A DNA stretch of 41,696 nucleotides from assembly GCF_029245835.1 (NCBI RefSeq), contig NZ_JAQWOO010000014.1, positions 1 to 41,696 of the forward strand, written 5' to 3'. This document shows, piece after piece, positions 25,892-33,698 of this stretch. Position numbers and translations under genes: made by a program. Position 1 is the stretch's first letter; each line of letters opens with the position of its first letter. The notes beneath the pieces were generated by a model. It had not been told where the DNA came from. It did no database searches and worked only from the letters and a program-made list of their open reading frames with translations. This stretch comes from Algibacter sp. GTDB taxonomy: Bacteria > Bacteroidota > Bacteroidia > Flavobacteriales > Flavobacteriaceae.

Positions 25892-26752
25892 TTGTCGTTA
25901 AACCTAAAGGATATTCCGCGCGTAAAAACGATTACTAAAACGGATTTTTTAAAACACTATTTTAAACCGCAAAAGCCTGTGGTTATTGAGTGCTTTATTG
26001 AAGATTGGCCGGCTTATAGCAAATGGAATTTAGACTACATGAAATCTATTGGTGGTGATTTGACAGTGCCACTTTATGATGACAGACCGGTAAATTACAA
26101 GGATGGGTTTAATGAGCCACATGCTAAAATGAAATTGCGTGATTATATTGATTTACTAAAACGTGAGCCTACCAAATACCGAATTTTTTTATGGAATGCC
26201 TTAAAAGAAATTCCCAATTTACAGAATGACTTTTCGTTTCCAGATTTTGGATTGCGCCTTATGAAAACAATGCCTATGTTGTTTTTTGGTGGACAAGATT
26301 CACATACGTTTATGCATTATGATATTGATTTGGCTAATATTTTTCATTTTCATTTTGAAGGTAAAAAACAATGCATTTTGTTTGACCAAAAGCAAAATGA
26401 CTATCTGTATAAAATCCCGCATGCTTTAATAACTAGAGAAGATATTGATTTTAATAATCCTGATTTTAAAAAATGGCCTATGCTTAAAAAGGCTAAAGGT
26501 TACAAAACCCAGCTTAAACATGGTGAGGTTTTGTATATGCCCGAAGGCTATTGGCACTATATGCGTTATATAACTCCTGGTTTTTCTATGAGTTTACGTG
26601 CTATTGCAAGACATCCTAAAAATTTTGGAATGGCCATTTATAATATTTTTATTATGCGCAATTTTGATAATATTATGCGACGTTTAAAAGGGCAAAAATG
26701 GATTGAATGGAAAAATGAGCAAGCCATAAAAAAAACACATAGCCATTTATAA
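25892..26752 (+). CDS. JmjC-like cupin (cupin_8) protein
   Basis: The start is a TTG; the next in-frame Met is about 50 residues later and would cut into conserved sequence. The 286-aa product matches cupin_8/JmjC-type iron, 2-oxoglutarate oxygenases: KPVVIECFIEDWPAYSKWN near residue 28, the iron-binding HxD as H142 and D144 in FMHYDIDLANIFHFHFEG, and the distal histidine H221 in YMPEGYWHYM. LYDDRPVNY and the Lys of GKKQCILF (2-oxoglutarate side) also fit. The family includes protein and peptide hydroxylases; the substrate here is unknown. It is cytoplasmic, with no signal peptide, and apparently monocistronic. Confidence 0.88.
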   Translation: MSLNLKDIPRVKTITKTDFLKHYFKPQKPVVIECFIEDWPAYSKWNLDYMKSIGGDLTVPLYDDRPVNYKDGFNEPHAKMKLRDYIDLLKREPTKYRIFLWNALKEIPNLQNDFSFPDFGLRLMKTMPMLFFGGQDSHTFMHYDIDLANIFHFHFEGKKQCILFDQKQNDYLYKIPHALITREDIDFNNPDFKKWPMLKKAKGYKTQLKHGEVLYMPEGYWHYMRYITPGFSMSLRAIARHPKNFGMAIYNIFIMRNFDNIMRRLKGQKWIEWKNEQAIKKTHSHL

Positions 26753-26773
26753 AACTTATATTCTCTTTAAAAC

Positions 26774-26797
26774 AAAACCTAAGAGGTGTTTTTAAAT
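26774..26797 (+). terminator. Weak terminator hairpin after the cupin gene
   Basis: AAAACCT and AGGTGTTTT can pair with a bulged T around AAG, followed by a short T-run. It is short and imperfect, so only suggestive. Confidence 0.35.
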
Positions 26798-26803
26798 AAA
26801 CCT

Positions 26804-26832
26804 TTGATATTAAAAAACTTATAATATCTTTG
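26804..26832 (+). promoter_or_regulatory. Complete Bacteroidetes promoter for the small outer-membrane protein
   Basis: TTG at 26804-26806, an 18-base spacer, then TATCTTTG at 26825-26832 gives both elements of the consensus. The start codon is 25 bases further on. Confidence 0.8.
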
Positions 26833-26857
26833 CCGACTTAAATTTAAAACTCAAATC

Positions 26858-27370
26858 ATGAAGAATTTTATTTTATTATTAACTATACTAAGTTTTTCGG
26901 CTGTAAATGCACAAGCTTATAAAGGGAAAGATGACAACAAATTTCAAGTAGGTGCTAATTTTCAAGAAAACGGTACTGGAATTAATGTGAGTTACGATTA
27001 TGGTATTGGAGAGAATATTTCTATCGGAATATCTTCAACCTACCTTTTAGGGGTAAATGATGCTTTAACGAATAATCCTTTAATTGATGATGCCGACTTT
27101 GACAATCGTTTTGATATTAGAGCCCGTTTCAATGCTAACTTAGGTAACGTTATTAATGTTGATGACAATTTTGATGTATACCCTGGTTTAAGTTTAGGAC
27201 TTAAAAATTTTGGTGGACATTTAGGAGCGCGTTACTTTTTTACAGAAGGTTTTGGTCTATATACCGAATTAAATGTGCCATTTGCTAAATACAAAACAGG
27301 TACATTAACAGCTGCTGAAACTTTGCACAATCAATTTACAATAAACTTAGGGGCTAGTTTTAACCTATAA
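26858..27370 (+). CDS. Small outer-membrane beta-barrel protein (DUF6646-like)
   Basis: A 170-aa protein with a signal peptide (MKNFILLLTILSFSAVNA). The remainder has alternating hydrophobic strands typical of a small porin-like barrel: KFQVGANFQENGTGINVSYD, SIGISSTYLLGV, RFDIRARFNANLG, LGARYFFTEGFGLYTELNVPF, and a terminal strand FTINLGASFNL ending in an aromatic-Asn-Leu. I recall such proteins as DUF6646 in Flavobacteriaceae, with modest certainty. It sits alone between a full promoter and a strong terminator, suggesting an abundant monocistronic transcript. Function unknown. Confidence 0.8.
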   Translation: MKNFILLLTILSFSAVNAQAYKGKDDNKFQVGANFQENGTGINVSYDYGIGENISIGISSTYLLGVNDALTNNPLIDDADFDNRFDIRARFNANLGNVINVDDNFDVYPGLSLGLKNFGGHLGARYFFTEGFGLYTELNVPFAKYKTGTLTAAETLHNQFTINLGASFNL

Positions 27371-27390
27371 GTTTATACTTGAAAATATTT

Positions 27391-27426
27391 AAAAAGCGGG
27401 TTAAATTTGCATTTAACCCGCTTTTT
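27391..27426. terminator. Strong bidirectional terminator between the barrel protein gene and recX
   Basis: Perfect 16-bp arms (AAAAAGCGGGTTAAAT / ATTTAACCCGCTTTTT) with a TTGC loop and T-runs on both strands, in the convergent gap. Confidence 0.93.
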
Positions 27427-27432
27427 ATGGTT

Positions 27433-27906
27433 TTACCCGAAAAGTTCCTTCGCTTTTTCGTACACTAAATGCGTTTCCCAGCCTCTATACAGCAGATAAT
27501 CGATTAATTTCTGTCTTTTTTTATAGATGTTGGTTTCTGTAATCGAATTCGCCTTTTTTTCGGCTAAACTATTGAAAACCTCGTTGTATTCCGTAATTTC
27601 TATTTCTGCAAGTGCCTGATTTATATTAACTTTGCCTATGTCCTTTTTCTTTAATTCAAAAGTTAATCGACGTCGGCCCCAAGCCTTAATTCTAAACTTA
27701 CCACTTACAAATGTTTTGGCAAAACGTTCTTCATTAAGAAAGTTATGTTCCAAAAGATGGACTATGATCACATCGATAGCCTCGGGTATCATGTGCATAG
27801 ATTCTAACTTTTGTCGCACTTCTTTATGACAGCGCTCTTGATACGCACAATAATGCTCTAGTTTTCTAGTAGCTTCTTGTACGGTATATATTTTTTTTGT
27901 TTGCAT
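27433..27906 (-). CDS. recX: RecX family regulatory protein
   Basis: RecX binds RecA filaments and limits recombination activity. The start is set at the ATG at 27906 (MQTKKIYTVQEA); a TTG six codons upstream is also in frame. The three helical RecX repeats are visible: EATRKLEHYCAYQERCHKEVRQKL, AIDVIIVHLLEHNFLNEERFAKTFVSGKFRIKAWGRRRLTFELKKKDI, and the weaker third ending IYKKRQKLIDYLLYRGWETHLVYEKAKELF. At 157 aa it is normal. No recA lies nearby, which is common in Bacteroidetes. It ends 7 bases from a bidirectional terminator. Confidence 0.93.
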   Translation of the reverse strand: MQTKKIYTVQEATRKLEHYCAYQERCHKEVRQKLESMHMIPEAIDVIIVHLLEHNFLNEERFAKTFVSGKFRIKAWGRRRLTFELKKKDIGKVNINQALAEIEITEYNEVFNSLAEKKANSITETNIYKKRQKLIDYLLYRGWETHLVYEKAKELFG

Positions 27907-27972
27907 GCGCTTCAAAAATAGCAATTGTTAGAAAGATATTAAGTAAAAAAAATTATAAAAAAACCAAATCCA

Positions 27973-27999
27973 CTATACCAAGACTAGTCTAAAGTATAG
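27973..27999. promoter_or_regulatory. Nested palindrome upstream of the T9SS-tailed protein gene
   Basis: CTATAC (27973-27978) and GTATAG (27994-27999) are inverted arms flanking the perfect palindrome AGACTAGTCT (27981-27990), 19 bases before the start codon at 28018. It could be an operator or a 5' leader hairpin; the sequence alone does not say which. Confidence 0.4.
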
Positions 28000-28017
28000 C
28001 TATTAAACCTAACGATT

Positions 28018-30474
28018 ATGAAAAAGATTACTTATTTAAAATCCCTCTCTTTTTTAATTACCGTCTTATCGGTGGTTTCTTTTAGTTTTGGGCAGACAAA
28101 AATCACTGAATTAACATTTGAAACTGCTGGCGGATATACAACTAGTATTCCTGAATTTACTGATGGAACTAGAGATTATTTTCTTAGAACCGATGGCTCT
28201 GATATAACTGGAGAAGCCTGGATTAATACTCAAGGGTCATATTATTTTGCAGCACAAGATATTGATGGTGCAGGAGCTTCTTTACCTGTTACTTTACTCA
28301 TAAATAATATAAATATTAGTGGTTATACAAGTTTGGAGTTTAGAGTTCATTTAGCAGAAGCTGATGATGGAGCAAATCAAGATTGGGATAACCCTACGAC
28401 TGGTGTAGATGATTATGTGCATATTAGTTATGATATAGATAACTCTTCATCATTCAATAATTTATTATGGATTGAACCGAATGGTACAGGGATTAATAAT
28501 GAACCTTCCATTGACACTGATTTTGATGGCACTGGAGATGGCACTGCAATAACTGATACATTTACACAATTTACAGAAAATATTACTGGAACTGGCAGTT
28601 TATTAGATATAGAAATAGAATTTAGCCTTAATGCTGGAGATGAAGATATCGCCATTGATAATATTGAAATATGGGGGATACCTGCTCCTTGTCCAACTTC
28701 TGTAACATGGGATGGAACAGCCTGGATTGGTGGCACACCATCTTCAACTACTTTTGTAATAATTGATGGAAACTATACTGCTACAACAGCTAATAGTTTT
28801 TCTGCATGTAGTTTATATATTAATGAGGTTTCATCAAGCACTAGCAATCCTGTGATAGTAACAGTAGATAATGGAGGATTTATAGAAGTTGAAAACGACG
28901 TTACTGTTAATGGTACTTTAATAGTTGAAACTCAAGGAAACTTTGTGCAACGTGGTAATACGGGAACGTTTAACTTAAATACTGGACTTGGAGCAGTTGC
29001 TAGAGTAAACAAATCAACAGCAGCTAAATCTGCATGGTATTTCTATACGTATTGGAGTTCGCCAGTTATTGGTGAAACCATAGCAGATGCTTTTCCTAAC
29101 GTAGATGGTGATAGACGTTTTTGGTTTAACGCGGCTAATTTTGTTGATGAGCATACGGTTGGTACCACCAACGGTATTCCAGATGATATTGATGACAATG
29201 GCGATGATTGGCAATACGCCTTAGGTGGAGACATTATGACTCCTGGTGTAGGATATGCTGCTACTGAGTCTCGATTATTTATTCCACCACCAGGCCCAGG
29301 TGGTGCTTCGGGTACTGCTTCGTTTGAAGGCCCTTTTAATACAAATGATATAGACGTTTCTATTTCGGAAAATGCTGCAAATGTGGCGGCAGGTTCTACA
29401 AGTTGGAATTTTATTGGTAACCCATATCCGTCTGCTATAGATTTTGATGCATTTCATGCTGCAAACTCTACGGTAGTTGGTGGCGCTGCTTATTTTTGGT
29501 CTCAAGTAAGTGCTCCTAATACTGCAAATGCAGGAAACGAAAACTTTAATTTTAATAAAAATGATTATGCTATTTATACTGTAGGATCTGGAAGTATAGT
29601 TGCTGGTGCAGGAGGCATTATACCAGATCAATATATTCCTTCTGGCCAAGGCTTTTTTATTGCTGGTATCGATAACAATACAGCAACTTTTACTAACGCC
29701 ATGCGAATGGCAGATGACACAAGTAATAATCAATTTTTCAGAAATTCTAATTCAAAAAAGAAAACAAGTAACCCTAATACAAATAGATTGTGGGTAAATC
29801 TTACTACAGATAATGGTGTTTTTAGCCAAATATTATTAGCTTATGTTGATGGTGCTACTAACGGAAACGATGGTTTATCTTATGATGCCCCAAAAATAGT
29901 TAATCAAGATTTTGCTGCTATTTTGTATTCTTCAATGGATTCTGATAGTAAAAAATATGTTATTCAAGGTAAAAATATTGATAGTATTAATGAAGATGAA
30001 ATAATCAATCTTGGATTTAGTTCAACCATTCAAACAACTACACAATACAACCTATCTATAGCTCAAATTGAAGGTGATTTTTTAACGAGTAATACCGTTT
30101 ACTTGAAAGATAATTTACTTGGTACTTTGCATAATTTATCTGATTCTGACTATACTTTTACCTCTGAAGTTGGTGAATTTAACACCCGTTTTGAAATCGT
30201 ATTTAACGCTAATGCTTTATCTACGGAAGATTTGGCTTTAGAAAATAACACTTTAAAAATTATTGAATTAGAAGATGATCGTGTTCAGTTTACAACGTCT
30301 AGTAACATAAAAGCGGTTAGAATATACGATTTATTAGGAAGACAATTATATAACTTTAAAGGTCAAAGTAATTCTGAAACTTATAAATTATCAAATTTAA
30401 GCAGTACTATTTATATCGCTAAAGTGGAGTTATTAAATGGCGCAACAATAACTAAAAAGGCTTTTAAAAAGTAA
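28018..30474 (+). CDS. Secreted protein with T9SS type A sorting domain
   Basis: An 818-aa exported protein. It starts with a signal peptide (MKKITYLKSLSFLITVLSVVSFSFG). Residues of about 27-225 form a beta-sandwich-like region (LTFETAGGYTTS, YTSLEFRVHLAEADDG, DIAIDNIEIWG). A middle part follows with the pattern SWNFIGNPYPSAIDFDAFHAAN, common in Bacteroidetes extracellular proteins. The last ~75 residues are a classical type IX secretion tail (IKAVRIYDLLGRQLYNFKGQ, TIYIAKVELLNGATITKKAFKK). It should therefore be secreted or anchored at the surface by the machinery that includes PorZ, encoded at 33698-36037. No enzymatic motif was seen. Its stop codon abuts the palindromic repeat. Confidence 0.9.
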   Translation: MKKITYLKSLSFLITVLSVVSFSFGQTKITELTFETAGGYTTSIPEFTDGTRDYFLRTDGSDITGEAWINTQGSYYFAAQDIDGAGASLPVTLLINNINISGYTSLEFRVHLAEADDGANQDWDNPTTGVDDYVHISYDIDNSSSFNNLLWIEPNGTGINNEPSIDTDFDGTGDGTAITDTFTQFTENITGTGSLLDIEIEFSLNAGDEDIAIDNIEIWGIPAPCPTSVTWDGTAWIGGTPSSTTFVIIDGNYTATTANSFSACSLYINEVSSSTSNPVIVTVDNGGFIEVENDVTVNGTLIVETQGNFVQRGNTGTFNLNTGLGAVARVNKSTAAKSAWYFYTYWSSPVIGETIADAFPNVDGDRRFWFNAANFVDEHTVGTTNGIPDDIDDNGDDWQYALGGDIMTPGVGYAATESRLFIPPPGPGGASGTASFEGPFNTNDIDVSISENAANVAAGSTSWNFIGNPYPSAIDFDAFHAANSTVVGGAAYFWSQVSAPNTANAGNENFNFNKNDYAIYTVGSGSIVAGAGGIIPDQYIPSGQGFFIAGIDNNTATFTNAMRMADDTSNNQFFRNSNSKKKTSNPNTNRLWVNLTTDNGVFSQILLAYVDGATNGNDGLSYDAPKIVNQDFAAILYSSMDSDSKKYVIQGKNIDSINEDEIINLGFSSTIQTTTQYNLSIAQIEGDFLTSNTVYLKDNLLGTLHNLSDSDYTFTSEVGEFNTRFEIVFNANALSTEDLALENNTLKIIELEDDRVQFTTSSNIKAVRIYDLLGRQLYNFKGQSNSETYKLSNLSSTIYIAKVELLNGATITKKAFKK

Positions 30475-30564
30475 AACGTTATTGCGAACACGGTGAAGCA
30501 ATCTCTAGATGTATAACTCCTATTTCACAGATTACTTCGTCGCTTTGCGCCTCGTAATGACGTT
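30475..30564. repeat. REP-like imperfect palindromic element filling a convergent gap
   Basis: The left arm starts AACGTTATTGCGAACACGG and runs on TGAAGCAATCT. It is mirrored by the right arm, which read on the minus strand is AACGTCATTACGAGGCGCA followed by AAGCGACGAAGTAATCT. About 20 bases of loop separate them. The element begins on the base after the stop codon of the T9SS gene and its last bases overlap the stop codon of the minus-strand TonB receptor. The wording (CGTCATTGCGA...GAAGCAATCT) is that of repeats I know to be dispersed in many bacterial genomes. Confidence 0.75.
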
Positions 30565-32974
30565 ACAAACTATATTTTAAAGACAATATAAAATTTCTAC
30601 CAGCTGCAGCGATACCGGAGGAATAGGTTTTATAGCGTTGGTCGGTGATATTTTCAAGACTTGCTGTTATTGCTATAGATTTATTAATCTCGTACTGTGT
30701 TCTAAAATTAAGAGTATACCAAGATGGACTGTATGGATTTCCATCACGATCTAAAGCATAGATATAATCCTTTTCAATTTCAGAGGGCGCTAATTGATTA
30801 AAAGATAAATCCCCATTATAATTAGCAAAAAAGTCTAATTTTAAATCATTTGTTGTCCAAAGTAAATGGGTATTGCCAAAATTTGGGGCCACATGCCTTA
30901 TAGGCACTTCAATATACCCAGCTTCTTCTGTACCTCCTATTATTGAATACTGCGATGTTACATCAAGTTGTTTTGTAACAGTCATTTTTAAACCTACTTC
31001 AAAACCATAAATCCATGCTTTTGATGCATTTTGTATGGCTTGAACTTTACTTAACTCGCCATCATAAACAATTTGAGTATCACCATTTAAACTATAATCT
31101 CTTCTAACTAATGCATTATCTAAATACGTGTAATAGGAACTCATATCTAGAATTAATTTATCATTGAAGTTTAATTTTAAACCAAGTTCTCCACCATAAG
31201 CATATTCAGGTCTTAAATTAGTGTTTGGCACAACTACTGACCCTGGCTCAGAATCAAACACCTTACCAATATCATCAATATTAGGTGCTCTAAATGCTGA
31301 GGAAACATTAAACTTCCATTGGATTATTGGATTTGGTGTCCAGCTTATTCCTGCTGTACCTGTTAACGCTTCAGCTTCATGCTTTGATTTTTCAAATGGT
31401 AAATTTAAATACACATTATTTTCAGTAAAATCAGCCTCAGAAACCACATAGTTAAAACGTAAACCTGATTGAAATACAAACTTTAAATTTGGCTTATATT
31501 TAATACTAGAATATACCGCAGCTGACTGCCAACTTGCACCATTGGGGTATCTAGACACACTAGAAATCATAGTATTATTTGCTATATCTTCTTCTACACC
31601 ACTAGATCTTACTTTATTATAAACGTACTCTACTCCATAGTAAAATTGTGTTTTAGGTGAAACTCTTTTTTCTAAGTCTAAATTAAAAGAATAGGCATCA
31701 ACTTCTTCTTCATGAATATTTCTTATCGACGATTGAAAGTTTCTATCTCTTCTACTTTCCTTAAAATTTTGGTATCCTAAAGTGGTTTTAATTTTATTAT
31801 ACAAATTAGATTTACTACTGAGTTTTGTGAGTTGCAAATTTGACATAAACCATTGTTGCGGACCATAATGCCATTCGGCGGAACGTAACATATCATTCCT
31901 GTAACGAATTAAGCGGTCATATCTTGGAATATCTGATGTTGTTGTGTAATATAAACCTAAATCAAAACTTAAATCCTCATAAGGTTCATAATGCACTTTC
32001 TGCATGAGATTTAATTGATTGTATCCAGAAAATTTTTGAACCAAAGGATTATTGTTTTGTATAATCACATCGCCATTAGTTGTAGCTAGAGCAAATTCGG
32101 GCCTTAAATATTCATCAGGTCCGTGGCTTCCCATTCTTAAAGCATCAAAATCTGTATAACTTGCACTGGTTAAAAACGCCCATTTTTTATAACCCAAATT
32201 AAAATCAAAATGCCCTGTTTTTTCATGGCTTGCTGATGCATATCTTAGTATAGTATTCCCGCTAAACATCAAAGAATCTGTATAAGATAATTTTGGTTTT
32301 TGAGTATAAAAACTCATCACACCACCAATAGCATCACTCCCATATATTACAGAACCCGAGCCAAGAGTAACCTCTGTGTTTTGAATTGAAAAAGGATCAA
32401 TAGAAATAACATTTTGAAGGTTTCCGCCTCTAAAAATCGCATTATTCATTCTTACACCATCAATAGTGATTAGCAATCTATTTGTTGAAAAACCTCTTAT
32501 CATTGGGCTTCCACCTCCTAATTGACTCTTTTGAACATATACTTGACCTGTATTTTCTAATAAATCTGCACTAGTTTGAGGGTTTGAAAATTGAATACTA
32601 TTAGCATCCATACTCACAATTTTCTGTGGAATATCTTTTCTATTTTGCTGGAATTTTGATGCAGAAATTACAATTTCTTCTAAACCTTGTGTATTAGAAA
32701 CTAAGTAAACCTTATTTGATTTTCCAATAAGAGGTTTTATTAAAGATTTTAATACGTGTGATAAATGCTTAAAATAAATAACTTCAGTATCTGAAAACTT
32801 ATTCAAATCTGCCTCACCTCTAAAATTTGTAACTACACTTTTTGACTTATCTACATTGTAAATAGCCACCCCAAAAATGGGTTCTTTAGTAATTTTATTA
32901 AGCACTTTTATATTTTGAGCATGGGAGAAGGTAGAGGCAAGTATAAAGAGGGAAAAGAGATAAAGCGCCTTCAT
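30563..32974 (-). CDS. TonB-dependent receptor, hemoglobin/heme receptor-like
   Basis: An 803-aa outer-membrane receptor: signal peptide (MKALYLFSLFILASTFSHA), a short carboxypeptidase-like N-domain (IKVLNKITKEPIFGVAIYNVD), a plug (GGGSPMIRGFSTNRLLITID, NTEVTLGSGSVIYGSDAIGGVMSF) and a barrel ending FILSLKYSL. The plug wording is that of the hemoglobin/transferrin/lactoferrin receptor subgroup. A FRAP motif near residue 561 and an NPNL-like NTNLRPE about 25 residues later match the heme-receptor signature, although FRAP also occurs in other receptors. It starts 4 bases after recO ends, so it is the last gene of a porZ-recO-receptor run. Confidence 0.88.
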   Translation of the reverse strand: MKALYLFSLFILASTFSHAQNIKVLNKITKEPIFGVAIYNVDKSKSVVTNFRGEADLNKFSDTEVIYFKHLSHVLKSLIKPLIGKSNKVYLVSNTQGLEEIVISASKFQQNRKDIPQKIVSMDANSIQFSNPQTSADLLENTGQVYVQKSQLGGGSPMIRGFSTNRLLITIDGVRMNNAIFRGGNLQNVISIDPFSIQNTEVTLGSGSVIYGSDAIGGVMSFYTQKPKLSYTDSLMFSGNTILRYASASHEKTGHFDFNLGYKKWAFLTSASYTDFDALRMGSHGPDEYLRPEFALATTNGDVIIQNNNPLVQKFSGYNQLNLMQKVHYEPYEDLSFDLGLYYTTTSDIPRYDRLIRYRNDMLRSAEWHYGPQQWFMSNLQLTKLSSKSNLYNKIKTTLGYQNFKESRRDRNFQSSIRNIHEEEVDAYSFNLDLEKRVSPKTQFYYGVEYVYNKVRSSGVEEDIANNTMISSVSRYPNGASWQSAAVYSSIKYKPNLKFVFQSGLRFNYVVSEADFTENNVYLNLPFEKSKHEAEALTGTAGISWTPNPIIQWKFNVSSAFRAPNIDDIGKVFDSEPGSVVVPNTNLRPEYAYGGELGLKLNFNDKLILDMSSYYTYLDNALVRRDYSLNGDTQIVYDGELSKVQAIQNASKAWIYGFEVGLKMTVTKQLDVTSQYSIIGGTEEAGYIEVPIRHVAPNFGNTHLLWTTNDLKLDFFANYNGDLSFNQLAPSEIEKDYIYALDRDGNPYSPSWYTLNFRTQYEINKSIAITASLENITDQRYKTYSSGIAAAGRNFILSLKYSL

Positions 32975-32978
32975 GGTT

Positions 32979-33698
32979 TTAGCTAAAAACTTGATTAAAT
33001 ACCTTTAAAGATTTAGGAGTCTTAAAACTACCCAAATGTAATTCAAAATAAAGCAAAATCATACTTAAAAAAGACTGTCTTTGTTTTGCATTAATTTTTA
33101 TACTTTTTAAGGCATCAAATGTTGTGCCTAATAGGGTTTTTAGTAATATTAAATTTTCTCTAGAAACAGTATATTTATTACTTTCTTTAATTTCAAACTT
33201 GCCTTCGTATAAATTAAAAAAAGGAAAATCTATCTGGCTTGTATCTGGATAAAAGCCTAAGTATTTTGTTAGCTTTAAAAGAAATAACAAGTGAAAATTA
33301 GCATATTCAGATTGTGTATCAAGCCATAAAAGCGTGTTTTCTAAATAACTATAAAGGGTTTCATTCTGTTCTTCTTCTTTCAATGTATTTGATAACACTT
33401 CAGATAAAAACATAACTATAGCGCCCTTTAAAACATTAGAATGTAAGCTGGAATAGATGTGATTTAACTTTGTCTCTTTAATACTTTGTAGAGACCTGTT
33501 ATTTTTATGAGTAAGTACAATTTGCAATTGTGATAATAATTGAAAATACGCTATTTTGGAGGTTCCCCTTTTGCTTTTTAAAACACCCCTTAACAAAAAA
33601 CTAACTATACCCATTTCTTGAGTATAACATTTTATAATTAAATCGTTGTCTTTATATTTTAATTTTGAAAGGACAATGGCGTTTGTTGTTATAAGCAT
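32979..33698 (-). CDS. recO: DNA repair protein RecO
   Basis: RecO helps load RecA on gaps covered by single-strand binding protein. The N-terminal OB-fold is clear (LITTNAIVLSKLKYKDNDLIIKCYT, MGIVSFLLRGVLKSKRG). A helical C-terminal domain follows (FHLLFLLKLTKYLGFYPD). The cysteine quartet that binds zinc in some RecO proteins is absent, which is frequent in this group. The length of 239 aa is normal. Its ATG overlaps the stop codon of porZ by one base, so translation is probably coupled, and the TonB receptor gene starts 4 bases after its end. Confidence 0.95.
   Translation of the reverse strand: MLITTNAIVLSKLKYKDNDLIIKCYTQEMGIVSFLLRGVLKSKRGTSKIAYFQLLSQLQIVLTHKNNRSLQSIKETKLNHIYSSLHSNVLKGAIVMFLSEVLSNTLKEEEQNETLYSYLENTLLWLDTQSEYANFHLLFLLKLTKYLGFYPDTSQIDFPFFNLYEGKFEIKESNKYTVSRENLILLKTLLGTTFDALKSIKINAKQRQSFLSMILLYFELHLGSFKTPKSLKVFNQVFS

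Noticed and set aside
29275-29733. A 152-codon minus-strand open frame inside the T9SS-tailed gene
   Set aside because: It is antisense to a clear secreted protein with signal peptide and sorting tail, and its product has no domain-like pattern.
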